Below are positions 12,236 to 22,563 of a stretch of DNA of 64,000 bases, one piece after another. The notes under the pieces were generated by a model. It saw only the letters and a list, made by a program, of their open reading frames with translations. It searched no databases and was not told where the DNA came from. The translations under genes were made by a program, and so were the position numbers. Origin of the DNA: Pyricularia pennisetigena (taxonomy: Eukaryota; Ascomycota; Sordariomycetes; Magnaporthales; Pyriculariaceae); contig NC_043741.1 in assembly GCF_004337985.1 (NCBI RefSeq), positions 7,767,658 through 7,831,657 on the forward strand. The letters run 5' to 3'. Within the stretch, counting starts at the first letter, position 1, and every line of letters starts with the position of its first letter.

Positions 12236-14118
12236 ATGGGTGTCGACAGCTGGATGTGGGACATTGACCAGCACCTCTCCCTTGTCCTCGGACAATGGAA
12301 CGGCTACACCACAACAATCTTTACCCTTCTCCTCGGCATTTGGACATGGGCCCTCTTCACTCGCAAGGAGCCCGACACGCACCCGATGCTGCTGGCCCGA
12401 CAGGCCCAGTCTTCGCCTGTCCGGCAACCCGGCCAGTCGTCCGTCTATCGTTGTCATGCAGCACCACATGGCATGCCTCTCAACAGCGGGCTCAACGTCA
12501 AGGACCCCGGTGCTTCCAAGTGGGCCAAGGGTCGGGATGGTGATCTGCGAGACATTTGGAGGCGTGCTGTAGCTGGCGTTCCCGAGGGTGAAGGTAATAC
12601 CGGCGGCAAGGGGAAGCTGTTGACGGTCCATGGTGACAAGGTGCACGAGCAAAACCTCGGTAAGTTGCAGGGCTGCTGCTATGACTTTGAATGAACAAGC
12701 TGAGCTTGCTTAATGAATCGCTGGTTTTGTTTGTCTGCTGACACCTTCGATGCTAGACGACGTCACTCGCCAGATCAACATCATCGGCCAGCACATCCTT
12801 GACCAGGGCGGCAACCGTGTGGCCATCTACCTCCCCAACTCGGTTGAGCTTCTCGCTGCTCTCTTTGCTTGCGCCTTCCACAACCTGACCGCCATTATTT
12901 TGCCCGTTGAACAACCAGAGGATGTCGTCATCTCGATGCTCCGCCGTTCGGCTGCAGACACCGTCATCGCCCTCCCGGGCGCCTTTCCCTTCGATCTCGT
13001 CGTCAAGAACTATCCCTCGCTCCGTAATGTCATCTGGGTCGTAGACGAGGGAAACCGCCACCTCGACTGGAATGAGGTACCCAAGGGCATGGGCGGAGCC
13101 GTCAACGTCGCCACGTGGCATGACCTCATCGCCGAGGCTCCCCAAGACGCCGGCAAGGAGTTGCCTCCGACCGAAGGCCAGAAGGACCCACGAGACGTGA
13201 CGGTATTTTGGCAGAACAAAACCGGCGAGACGGAAGAGATGGTTCGCTTTACGACCGCGAACCTCGTTGCCGCCGTTTCGGCTCAGATCTTTGCCGTGCC
13301 CACGTCCCAGCGCCTCGGTCCCTCGGATCTGTTCCTCCCCGCTGCCCCGCTCTCGGACGTTTATACTTTGACCCTGACTCTTGCGGCACTCTATTCCAAT
13401 AGCTCGGTCGCCCTGAACTCTGTTGCGGGACGGTCACGGGACCTGCAGATGGCAACCCGCGGCATCTCGCCGACCGTCATAGTCGCTACCCCTGAGACGC
13501 TGCTCCAGACCCGCGCCGAGGCGGCCGACTCTCTCAAGTCTTTCATCGCAAGGACGGTGCACGGCTTCCAGACCCGCAGTCTCCAGAATGGTATCATGCC
13601 TGCCTCTTCGCTGTTGACTTCGTTCAACGACAGTCTCCGTCCCGCAATCGGCCGAACTCCGGGCAAGCTGCGATTGATCTTTGTGGCCGAGCGCGTCGGC
13701 GCCGGCACGCCGCCCCTGTCATCGGCTGCACTGTCTGACTTGAGGATCCTGACTGGCGCGAGGGTTGTGTACGCTCTCACTGCGGCCAAGGTTGCGGGTG
13801 CCATTGCGCAGACGAGCTTTTACGACTACAGGATCAGTAAGGACGAGGGCGAGAAGGGGTGCTCGCACTTTGGGCCGCCCATGACGAGCACCGAGATTAT
13901 GTTGAAGGATAAGGGGGTGCACAAGACCACGGACGACAAGATCGAAGGCGAGGTATGTTCAATTTGGTGGTTTTGACTTGTCTGCTGTTGAGGTTTGATA
14001 TGCTAACCTGCCATGTGTCTTCCAGATCATTGTTCGTGGGCCGTCTGTCGCCGGTAACGAGGCTGCTCTAGGTGTTGTCGGTAGGATCTTGGACGACAAC
14101 ACGCTTGCATATGTCTAA
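12236..14118 (+). CDS. AMP-binding (acyl-CoA synthetase-like) protein with degenerate P-loop
   Basis: Exons 12236-12659, 12757-13952 and 14026-14118 join to 570 residues. Donors are GTAAGT and GTATGT, and the second intron has a GCTAAC branch. The ATG at 12236 is the first in frame. An N-terminal hydrophobic segment (about residues 24-40) is followed by a region with HPMLLARQAQSSPVRQPG and LNVKDPG, which I associate with ER-associated fungal long-chain acyl-CoA synthetase relatives. The adenylation fold is recognisable (VAIYLPNSVELLAALFAC; FTTANLVAAVSAQ). However, the expected Ser/Thr/Gly-rich P-loop (SGTTGxPKG type) reads FWQNKTGETEEMVRFT, and the protein ends soon after a GEIIVRGPSVAGN segment without a full C-terminal catalytic subdomain. 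It is therefore probably a non-catalytic or repurposed family member. Function is unknown. Confidence 0.75.
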
Positions 14119-14258
14119 GCCTTTCCGAGAAAGGCTATCATGGGAGATCTCCAAAGGCCTGTCTCTTGGTTAGAGAAACCGTGTATAATTTCCAAAACTA
14201 TTGCAAATATTATTCAAGAATTTTAACGATGTTTACCAACAACCGTCATCAAGACGGT

Positions 14259-15695
14259 CTATAAGTGTGGGAAATACATTGACCAAGGAATATGCACAAA
14301 CACAGTAGCATCCACACGTCTCAGCTGCAAAAAACCTTCGAGCACTTGATACAACCTGGCCACGCCATACAAAACTGCTATAGGCGCGATCGTCCAGAAT
14401 TCCCAAGCGAGTGGCAATTCGATGGCCTTTCTTGGCGCCGGTGCGGCTTTCTCCTGCTCCCTGCTGCTTTGCAAATCAAGTATAGCCAGCTTCTGCGGAT
14501 TGACCATTAAAAGATACAGACGACGCCACCGTCCAAGCCGCACCCACGACGCGGCCGTCTCGGCGACCCAAAAGAGGGCTGTAACCAGGAACAGGATCAG
14601 GCTCGAGGCGCGCCAGAGAATCTGCTCGGCCCGGGACGGAAACTCGAAATCCCAAGCCGCAAGGTGCAGGCCCGTGAACACCAGGGTCGCGAGGCAGACT
14701 AGGTACTCCTGTGCGCCGTAGGGGTCCATGGGGAAGCGGTCGTTTGGTATCCGCTGCAGGGGCCGCTCGGTGGGCAGGACGGGCATGCGCATAAAGGGCT
14801 GGACGTTGAGGGCCCAGCCGGGCCCGTTCTCGTCGACAAAGTCGAGCGGCGTCGTGTCCCACGGTCGACGGCCCGTGATCTCTGCCAGGGTGTGCGGGGA
14901 GCACAGGCGTATTGGGTGGCGGACGTCGACGGGCTTATGCAGCCACGTGTAGGCGGTCATGAGCGAGCAGACGACGATGGCGAGCGTGTTGAGCTCCAGC
15001 GTCGTCAGCACGAGGCCCTGCGCCGCCCGCGCGATGCACTCCACCACGAGGTAGCTAATTTGTATCGAGGTGATGAGCTTGGCAAGGCGGTCCTGCTTGG
15101 ATTTGTCGTTGACCTCTTCTGAAGTCGTCAAGGGGTATGCAAGGTGCTTGTTGACGACGAGCCAATGCAGCTGCTTCGCGTTGAGGGGGAACGAGATGCT
15201 TGAGTTGTTGTCTTGGGGATCCGGCGCCGTCTCGAGCACGAAGCCGCCCATGTCGGCAAAGAAGGCCAGCCGCATTGTCCACCCTTGATGGCCTGAGTTG
15301 CGAAAGGCGGCGAGCGAGTGCCGAGCCCGAGACCATTGGCCAGCAGCATAGGTAAGCACGATCTCGGGGCCCAGGATGGCCAGGATCATCCACAGCAGTC
15401 GACGGCGGAACAGGACGAACCACGTGTCGGTAGGTGCCGGGACGTTGAGGCAGAGCAGTGTCCATACGCAGAGGAAAGTAGTGGCAATGCATGTCCAGAC
15501 AACCTTCCAGGTGCCGCGTAGTGCTGGCTCCTCAACCCACCCAGGGACGGTACCGTCTTCCTGGACGGGTATCTGATGGCTCATGAGTGAGGAAGTTGAG
15601 GCATGGCGAGAATGAATTCCTGTTGGAAGGGCGAGGCTTAGAGGAAGAAGGACCATCAAGGAGAGGGCACCAGCGAGCTTGGGAAGCAAATACAT
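14259..15695 (-). CDS. Multi-pass integral membrane protein of unknown function
   Basis: A single uninterrupted frame of 478 residues begins at ATG 15695. The first 22 residues form a cleavable-looking signal peptide ending in SLALP. Further hydrophobic segments lie at about residues 62-84 (containing IATTFLCVWTLLCLNVP), 93-115, 225-245, 335-350, 370-395 and 430-450. A conserved-looking AFFADMGGFVLE block is followed by a large soluble loop. The pattern resembles the large family of filamentous-fungal proteins annotated only as integral membrane proteins. I recognise no transport or enzymatic motif. Its 3' end is 140 bases from the stop of the convergent AMP-binding gene. Confidence 0.82.
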   Translation of the reverse strand: MYLLPKLAGALSLMVLLPLSLALPTGIHSRHASTSSLMSHQIPVQEDGTVPGWVEEPALRGTWKVVWTCIATTFLCVWTLLCLNVPAPTDTWFVLFRRRLLWMILAILGPEIVLTYAAGQWSRARHSLAAFRNSGHQGWTMRLAFFADMGGFVLETAPDPQDNNSSISFPLNAKQLHWLVVNKHLAYPLTTSEEVNDKSKQDRLAKLITSIQISYLVVECIARAAQGLVLTTLELNTLAIVVCSLMTAYTWLHKPVDVRHPIRLCSPHTLAEITGRRPWDTTPLDFVDENGPGWALNVQPFMRMPVLPTERPLQRIPNDRFPMDPYGAQEYLVCLATLVFTGLHLAAWDFEFPSRAEQILWRASSLILFLVTALFWVAETAASWVRLGRWRRLYLLMVNPQKLAILDLQSSREQEKAAPAPRKAIELPLAWEFWTIAPIAVLYGVARLYQVLEGFLQLRRVDATVFVHIPWSMYFPHL

Positions 15696-16372
15696 GGCTC
15701 AAAACGGCATAACTGTTTCAACGAGGCATGGAAACACCCTCGAATTCACTCATGATATATGATGCGCGATGTTCGCAGTATTTCTGAGGAATCCGACTAC
15801 GGCGCCGAGATATAAACGTTGCGCAGCTGCAGGCCTTTCCCAGCATCCGACATGCCAACAGCGTCTGCGGCGGTTATGCAATGCAAGTTGGACCGACCAT
15901 CCGGCCTCGGAAAAGACCCTAAAACATATGATCGATGAAGAGTTTACGCGACGTATAAATAGCAGACCCGTTGTCGGCATGGACAGCGCTTCAGTCGGGC
16001 GCCTATCTCGAGGATAGAATTGGCCTCCCTCTACGTGTGGAGCAAGTAACTCTGGTCCAGCCAGGGGCTGTCCAGACCTGAGTCAAGGTGCTAACAGGGG
16101 GGCCTTACAGGGGCCCCCACAGGGGCTCATATGGCCGCACACGCCAAGACAGCAGAGGCGAACAACCAACAACAACCACATACGGTGCAGTCGCTAAGCG
16201 CCCGCGGGTCAACTTTGTAGTTTGGATTATCCACAACTGAAGGCGGGGGAATTCATTGCCCACCAGTTTCGCTCACTCGCTACTATCTACATATCCCCCA
16301 CACCACAAACGTTGCGCTGACAAGGTACATTCATAATGTTGTAAATCCAGCGACTTCTTACAAACTCTCAAA
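15696..16372. other. Intergenic, divergent promoter region
   Basis: This spacer separates the divergent membrane-protein and ABHD12-like genes. A short GGGGCC-rich stretch lies around 16090-16125. No gene or recognised binding site was found. Confidence 0.5.
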
Positions 16373-17566
16373 ATGGACCTTTCGCCTCTTTGGACGACTT
16401 TGTACGTCTTGGCAGGCATCTTGGGATCATACATTGCGTTTGTTGCCCTCCTCACGATACCTGCCTGCCAGAATCAGGTCATCTACCTCAACGCTGTCAC
16501 GCTGACATGGTTCAAGAATGTGTCAATTCCTGAGCAATGGGGTTTCCTTCACAACCAAGTGACGCCCTTTACCCTCAAAACGCCAGATGGCGAGACTCTG
16601 CACGCTTGGCACATCTTACCGCTGGGCCTGTATGAGCAACATGAGCATGAACTCGTCAAGGAACCCGAGGGAATGGCTCCAAATATCACCACTCGCCTAT
16701 CTTTTCGGCTACTGCGCGACGACCCTGAGGCTCTTCTGGTGCTCTACTTTCACGGAGCAGCCGGCACTCTTGCCTCGGGTTTCCGCCCACCCTGCTACCG
16801 TGCTCTTTCGGCCACTTCACCCTCCAAAATCCACGTTGTTGCCATCGACTACCGGGGCTTTGGCTCCAGCAGCGGAAGCCCTTCGGAAACAGGCTTGCTC
16901 ACCGACGCCTTGACCCTGGCCTCCTGGGCCGCAGACACAGCCGGCATCCCGCCCTCGCGGATCGTCCTCTTTGGCCAGTCGCTGGGCACCGCCGTCGCCA
17001 TATCCCTGGCGCACCACCTCGCACTGAGGCCGACGGATCCCGTGTTTTTCAAGGGCATGGTCCTGGTGGCCCCCTTTGCAGACGTCGAGCTGCTGACGGC
17101 CACGTACCGTGTAGCGGGCACGATCCCGCTCCTCAGCCCGGTCGCGCGCTTTCCGCGGCTGCTGGCACTGCTGAACAAGTTCATCATGTCCAAGTGGCGA
17201 AGCAGAGAAAAGCTCGCCAGCCTGATCAAAAGGGCCGAGGAGGAAGGCGGCGGTACGGGGCGGAGGTATCACATCGACATCATGCACGCCGAGGACGACT
17301 ACGACATACCCTGGTCGCACAGCGAGCACCTCTACCACGCGGCCGTAGATGCGGCCAGGGCCGGCGGCGGCGGCGTCTCGTTTGAGGAGCTGGATAGAGA
17401 GAAGGGCGCGACCAGGCGTGCTTTGGGCGCTGGCGGGTGGGTGGCTTCTCACGAGACGGCGAGGGGGTTGGTGAGGGAGCACATTCTAAAGCACGGGCTG
17501 CACGACGTCATCATGTCGTTTCCGGTGATTGGGCTGGCTATCGCAAGGGCGTTTCGGGGTGTGTAA
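16373..17566 (+). CDS. Alpha/beta hydrolase, ABHD12/ABHD13-like, membrane-anchored
   Basis: This is an intronless frame of 397 residues. A hydrophobic segment at about residues 9-32 would act as an N-terminal membrane anchor. The alpha/beta-hydrolase core contains LVLYFHGAAGTLASG (oxyanion-hole strand), YRGFGSSSGSPSE and the nucleophile elbow FGQSLG with Ser203. A likely acid residue lies in the AEDDYDIPW segment, and the catalytic His is probably His360 in ASHETARG. This is the layout of ABHD12-type serine hydrolases (monoacylglycerol or lysophospholipid lipases at the ER). The fungal substrate is not known from sequence. All three catalytic residues appear present. Confidence 0.85.
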   Translation: MDLSPLWTTLYVLAGILGSYIAFVALLTIPACQNQVIYLNAVTLTWFKNVSIPEQWGFLHNQVTPFTLKTPDGETLHAWHILPLGLYEQHEHELVKEPEGMAPNITTRLSFRLLRDDPEALLVLYFHGAAGTLASGFRPPCYRALSATSPSKIHVVAIDYRGFGSSSGSPSETGLLTDALTLASWAADTAGIPPSRIVLFGQSLGTAVAISLAHHLALRPTDPVFFKGMVLVAPFADVELLTATYRVAGTIPLLSPVARFPRLLALLNKFIMSKWRSREKLASLIKRAEEEGGGTGRRYHIDIMHAEDDYDIPWSHSEHLYHAAVDAARAGGGGVSFEELDREKGATRRALGAGGWVASHETARGLVREHILKHGLHDVIMSFPVIGLAIARAFRGV

Positions 17567-18100
17567 AAACTACATTTCATAGTATAGTATAGTATAGCAC
17601 TTGAGCCGAATCAATTCGGAACTCCTATCCGAGATCCTACCCGAGATCCTGGCCGGCAGGGTCTCGGGCGGATGCCGATAGGAGGAGACGGCATGCAGAG
17701 AATATATACAAGGTATGCCACCGACAACCGGCAGGTAGCATTGCAGGACAAAAGGCAAGTTAGCTAACTCAATGTGGGGGTACTTGTCGTTGGATAGCTG
17801 GAATGCAGCCAGACTAACGTACGCCAAGAACCCAATGGTCAGTCTCGCCAATGGAAATACAGCTACTATATCTCCGTGGAGTATGGAATTGGTGGAGTGC
17901 AGTTTGCAAACGGAGATATAGAAGGAGGGGAGCCCGGTGGGATGATGGTAAGAGTGATGTGGCTTTTCGACTACTTGGAACTGGTTTGGTGTTGTAGGGA
18001 AACCGAGCATTCATTATTTACTCGCATTTCCCCCCCGGAGTCGGTCAACACCTAGTCTAGTCTACACAATCTAGTCTGGTCTGGTCTAGATATTACAGCC
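17567..18100. other. Intergenic, promoter of histidine acid phosphatase
   Basis: The spacer is 534 bases. It starts with a short ATAGT repeat just past the hydrolase stop codon. I found no perfect CACGTG (Pho4/NUC-1-type) site here. CTAGTCT-type repeats lie at its 3' end. Confidence 0.5.
18052..18090. repeat. Imperfect CTAGTCT/CTGGTCT direct repeats in the 5' leader
   Basis: Five closely spaced copies of CTAGTCT or CTGGTCT lie within 40 bases, ending 10 bases before the acid phosphatase start codon. Confidence 0.7.
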
Positions 18101-19623
18101 ATGCATTCGGCCACGGCCCTCACAGCACTGGCAACGCTCGCCAGCAGCGCCTTGGCCGAGACCATTCACGGCGTCGTGGTCTACAGCCGACATGGCGACC
18201 GTGAGCACACCACTTTTTTCAGTCGAACTGATACCGAGTTCACCCTGCTCACAACCATGAAAACACAGGCACCACCAAACACTACGGCTCCCAGATGCTG
18301 ACGGACTTGGGCGCCCAGCAAAACTTCCAGGTCGGCAGCGCCTACCGCAGCCGATACCTGACCCCGGGCTCTCCGCAGCACATTGCCGGCATCTCTACGG
18401 ACAAGTACGTGCCCGGGCAGGTCTACGCCAGCGCCCCCGACCAGAGCATCCTCCTCGACACGGCCACGGCGTTCCTGCAGGGCCTGTACCCGCCACTGGT
18501 CGGGCGCGTCGACGACTCGGTGGCCAGCGCGACGCTCAAAAACGGCAGCAGGAGCGTGGCGCCGCTCGGCGGCTACCAGTACGTGGTGCTGCACGGCAAG
18601 AGCGCCGACTCGCCCGACGCCGTCTGGATCAAGGGCGACGACGGCTGCCCGACCAACGCGGCGGCCGCCAAGTCCTTCTTCCAGAGCGAGCAGTTTGCCC
18701 AGACGGACCGCGCCACGAGGGGATTTTACGCCAGGTTCTACGACGTGCTGGCCGGCGGCGTCCACGACCTGAAGCGCGACGACATGACGTACCGCAACGC
18801 CTACGACATCTTCGACCTGGTCAACGTGGCGCGCATCCACAACGCCTCGTCGCCCGCCCGCAACGTCTCGGACCCGGACCTGCTACAGCTGCGCACCCTG
18901 GCCGACTCGGCCGAGTTCGGCTACAACTTCAACGCGTCGCAGCCCTCGCGCAACATCCACGGCCGCACCCTGGCCGCGGGCCTGCTGCGCCAGCTCAGCC
19001 AGACAGTCGCCACCAAGGCCGCGCTCAAGTTCTCGCTGCTGGCCGGCAGCTACGACACGTTCCAGTCCTTCTTCGGCACCGCCGGTCTGACCGGCCTCTC
19101 GGACGACTTCTTCGGCCTGCCGGACTACGCCTCCACCATGGCGTTTGAGCTGTTCAGCAACGGCGACGGCAACGAGGACGACGACGACGACCCGGCTGCT
19201 CCCTTGCCCGCGGACGAGTCGCTGCGCGTGCGCTTCCTCTTCCGCAACGGCACCGACGGCGCCTTTGACGCCTTCCCGCTGTTCGGGTCCGGCGAGGAGT
19301 CGCTGTCCTGGCCGCACTTCGCCCGCGAGATGGAGAGCCGCTCCATCGCCACGACCGCCGAGTGGTGCGGCGCCTGCGAGAGCAAAATGTCCTTTTGTGC
19401 CGCGTTCAACGGCGACGGCGGCAGTGTTGCCTCGGGCTCGCGGGCCGGCGGCTGGTCGGGCATGTCCAACGCCGTGGCCGGCGTCGTTGGGGCGTTGGTC
19501 GCGCTCGCCGTCGCGGGCTTGGTCGGCGGCGTGGTGTTTTTGGTTTCGAGGAGGCGCAGGTCCAAGACGGTGGTTACCGAGGTGCGCAGTGACAAGGTGA
19601 GCGAAAAGGGTTCCGTGGTTTGA
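18101..19623 (+). CDS. Histidine acid phosphatase (phytase-like), secreted or membrane-anchored
   Basis: Exons 18101-18200 and 18269-19623 give 484 residues. The intron (GTGAGC donor, CAG acceptor) interrupts the last codon of the active-site motif, and splicing restores YSRHGDRTTKHYG, with the phospho-accepting His31. A signal peptide covers about residues 1-19. Several N-x-S/T sites occur. A paired-Cys CGACESKMSFC segment precedes a C-terminal transmembrane helix (about residues 436-460) and a basic tail RRRRSK, indicating a type I membrane protein. The second catalytic motif of the family, normally His-Asp, aligns by position with GSYDTFQSFFG, i.e. Tyr295-Asp296. The enzyme would hydrolyse phosphomonoesters outside the cell or in the secretory route. 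The Tyr-Asp substitution makes activity uncertain. Confidence 0.85.
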
Positions 19624-19803
19624 AAAACTTCATGATAGGCACAAAAAACAAACCCGTAGGTCGAGATTTTGAAGTTGAAAAAAATGGTATTGAAAATTGT
19701 TGTAATAACACTAGATATTACCACAAGGATTATACAAAGGAGAATGTCGTCAATATCCCCGGTATCCCCGGTCCCAGTTTCATTCTATTCTAAGAACATG
19801 TTT

Positions 19804-19805
<2 letters not shown>

Positions 19806-19835
<30 letters not shown>
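19806..19835. repeat. T30 homopolymer tract
   Basis: Thirty T lie in the 261-base spacer between the convergent phosphatase and MscS genes. The length may not be exact in a draft assembly. Confidence 0.85.
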
Positions 19836-19836
<1 letters not shown>

Positions 19837-19884
19837 GTCTTGTTTCATTTTATACTCGACCTCTTTTCTCATCAAAACAATACT

Positions 19885-22563
19885 TCACACCATCCTCTCC
19901 GCGCTACTAAGCTTGGAGGCACTCGCTCCAGGCGGCGGCGGGCTGGGGCTGCCCACGATGGGCCTCTCCTCGCCCTCGCCGACGTCGCGCTCCTGTATGG
20001 CCTCGCGCCGCGACCAGAACCTCCGCGACGGGTGCTGGCCGAGGCTGTGGAGGCTGCCGCGCGTGGTGGTGCGCTCGATGCCCGGCGACGAGGGCGAGTG
20101 CACCGCCGGCTGGATGGTGTGCTCCGCCGCCCGGATGCTCTGCAGGCGTGCGAGCTGCGCGCTCGTGTCGTGCCGGCGGCTCCCGTAGACGTCCTGGAAC
20201 ATGTCCGGCCCGTGGTCTATCACCACCGACGGGCCGCGGCGGCGCCGGACCGACGTAGTCGACTGCGAGGCCCCGGTGGACACGCCCGTCGACTGCTGCT
20301 GCTGTTGTTGTTGTTGTTGTTGGTGCTGCTGCTGCAGCTGCTGCTGGCGTTCTTGGTCCGCCGTGTGGATGCTCAGGGATGGGAACGGTACGACGGGGCT
20401 GGTGGCCGTGCCGTCCTGGCTCGGCTGGCTCTGCGGCTGCTCCGGCCGCGGCGTGACGTAGGTGGTGGCTGGCTCAAACGCCGGCGGCGGGACGCTGGTC
20501 CAGTAGAAGGGCAGGTCCCTGGTGCCTCCGGGCTGCTGCTTCCTCGGGCCCTCGATGCCCAGCAGTGCCATCTGGCGCATCAGCTCGCCGGCGAAGCGGT
20601 TGTGGCGCTGCAGGCGCAGCAGCTCGTTTTGGAAGCTGGACTTGTGGAAGAAGACGAAGCTGAGCGTGACCGAGTACACCTCGTCGATGGTGCTGACCTC
20701 GGTGATGATGCGGGGCCCGTAGTCGCGCTTGTTCTCCAGCACAAAGTCGGTCATGCGGTCGCGCAGCTCCTCGATGACCTCGTTGGTGGTACCGAACCGG
20801 ACCTTGAGCACGATCGGGTCCGCGAGGCCGTTGGACCGCCGCTGGTTGAGGATGAAGAGGTTGTTGAGCAGCGAGTTGGGCGCCTGCACGACGTGGCCCT
20901 GCATCTTCTTGAACTCGGTGTAGAGCAGCGAGATCTCCTGGACGTAGTAGTCGTCACCCGTCATCATGTCGCCGGTGTTGCCGTACACGCGCACGCGGTC
21001 TCCGACGTCGAACGGGTGCTTGACAAAGACGAAGATGATGGACTGGAGGAACTCCTGCGCCGTCGCCTGCAGCATCCACGCCAGACCCAGAACCGTGGTT
21101 CCTGCCGACCCTAGAGCAGCCGCAGCGGAGCCCGAGATGATGGAGACAAAGACGATGATGGCAATGACCAGGACGATAAACATAAAGACCTTGTCGAGCT
21201 TCTTGATGACCGAGTCCAGATCCTTGAGGGACGCAGCAATGGCCTTCTTCTCGAGGTGGATCTCGTTGCAGACCAGCTCCAGCTCCTGCATCGACACGTC
21301 GCCGTTGAGATCCTTGTCAAAGACGCCCAGACACGCCTCGGCGTCTTCGGTGTTATCAAAGACCTTTTGGAAGTCCTCGAGCGTCAGGGTCTCGTTTCCG
21401 GGCGTGACAAAAGTCCGGAAGATCATCCTGCCCAGCGTGAAGCTGGTAGGAGTCGAACGCAGCAGCTCCGCCACCACCTTTTGCGGGTGGTTCTCGTCCA
21501 GGATCTTGCGGCCGGTAAAGTCGCCGGCGACCCTGTTGGCGACGTTGCCGACGCGGGTGAAGGCGTCTCGGGCGTTCCGCTGCAGCGCCTGCATGGGCGT
21601 CCTCGCCCCGGTCGCAGGGCTCTGGCCGTTGGGGCTCCACTCCTCCTCCTGCTCGATCATGGTGCGCGAGTACGTGTAGAGCGAGACCAGGTACAGTATG
21701 TCCCGCTTGTTGGCCTCGATGCGGTAGGCATACGTGCGGCGGTGGAACGAGTTGGCGATCCACTGGATCAAGATCTTTTCGATAAAGTTGAGCGCCGCCA
21801 GCACAAAGAGCGCAATGATGACCTTGAAAACCACGTCGATCCACGAGACAAAAGGCTTGTCCCTCGGTCTGCCCATGTCCAGGGTCGGCCCATACGAAAC
21901 GAGCACCGCCAGCATCCAAATGAACAAGGCCGTGTGCAGCTCGAGGCCTCTGCCGACATCAAGCCACTTCTTGTGGTTGTTGGAGCCGACCAGCTTGGCG
22001 CACCACTTGAACAGATACGGCATGATGGCGCACAGGAACCGCGAAGCCCAGAGTGTGCCCCATAGGATCTGGAGCCAGATGCCGAACCAGTAGAGCTCCA
22101 CGCCTCCCTCACCTCCCACGCGCGGCTGTCTCTCATCCTCCAACGCGAGCCTGTCGATGAGGATGGGAGCCAACAGGATCGCGGCCACAGGCATCCAGTA
22201 GACAAGGTAACGGATCACGCGAGGAAACTTTTTAATCTTGAGCCACGCCTTGGTGGCCAGCGTCGGTGGCTCCTGGTTCTGAACCGGGCCGGCATGCTGC
22301 TCCTTCTCGTCAATCTGCTCGTTGAATGCGTCTTCTGGTATCGGTGATGGTGCCCGGCGCCGGTTATGTATCGAAGTCCTTGAGTGAGACTCTTGCTCAT
22401 GCGTCGTAACGAGCCTCTCGGCCCGGAGAAGTTCGAGGTCATCTGTCAGACGGCTCGTGTATTCCCTTGATTCATCCTCGTGAAGGGTAGCTTGGTCAGG
22501 AGCTAGCCGGTCAGGGTCCGGCATCTTTTCATTGTAGGTGTTGTGTCTATCTGGTGTGGTCAT
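19885..22563 (-). CDS. EF-hand MscS-type mechanosensitive ion channel (Msy1/Msy2-like)
   Basis: A single frame of 892 residues starts at ATG 22563. Four or more N-terminal hydrophobic segments lie between residues 115 and 280. A canonical EF-hand loop DKDLNGDVSMQE lies at about residue 415. The MscS pore and beta domain follow, with TTVLGLAWMLQATAQEFL and HPFDVGDRVRVYG (about residues 480-535). The C-terminus is disordered and has a Gln run (about residues 744-768). This is the architecture of the fungal Msy1/Msy2 channels, which sit in the ER or cortical membranes and control calcium influx under hypo-osmotic shock. The Gln run is encoded by CAG/CAA repeats and is probably polymorphic. Confidence 0.93.
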   Translation of the reverse strand: MTTPDRHNTYNEKMPDPDRLAPDQATLHEDESREYTSRLTDDLELLRAERLVTTHEQESHSRTSIHNRRRAPSPIPEDAFNEQIDEKEQHAGPVQNQEPPTLATKAWLKIKKFPRVIRYLVYWMPVAAILLAPILIDRLALEDERQPRVGGEGGVELYWFGIWLQILWGTLWASRFLCAIMPYLFKWCAKLVGSNNHKKWLDVGRGLELHTALFIWMLAVLVSYGPTLDMGRPRDKPFVSWIDVVFKVIIALFVLAALNFIEKILIQWIANSFHRRTYAYRIEANKRDILYLVSLYTYSRTMIEQEEEWSPNGQSPATGARTPMQALQRNARDAFTRVGNVANRVAGDFTGRKILDENHPQKVVAELLRSTPTSFTLGRMIFRTFVTPGNETLTLEDFQKVFDNTEDAEACLGVFDKDLNGDVSMQELELVCNEIHLEKKAIAASLKDLDSVIKKLDKVFMFIVLVIAIIVFVSIISGSAAAALGSAGTTVLGLAWMLQATAQEFLQSIIFVFVKHPFDVGDRVRVYGNTGDMMTGDDYYVQEISLLYTEFKKMQGHVVQAPNSLLNNLFILNQRRSNGLADPIVLKVRFGTTNEVIEELRDRMTDFVLENKRDYGPRIITEVSTIDEVYSVTLSFVFFHKSSFQNELLRLQRHNRFAGELMRQMALLGIEGPRKQQPGGTRDLPFYWTSVPPPAFEPATTYVTPRPEQPQSQPSQDGTATSPVVPFPSLSIHTADQERQQQLQQQHQQQQQQQQQQSTGVSTGASQSTTSVRRRRGPSVVIDHGPDMFQDVYGSRRHDTSAQLARLQSIRAAEHTIQPAVHSPSSPGIERTTTRGSLHSLGQHPSRRFWSRREAIQERDVGEGEERPIVGSPSPPPPGASASKLSSAERMV

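Noticed and set aside
19669..21114. 481-codon plus-strand frame over the MscS gene
   Set aside because: It is the antisense shadow of a GC-rich coding exon, and it runs through the T30 tract.
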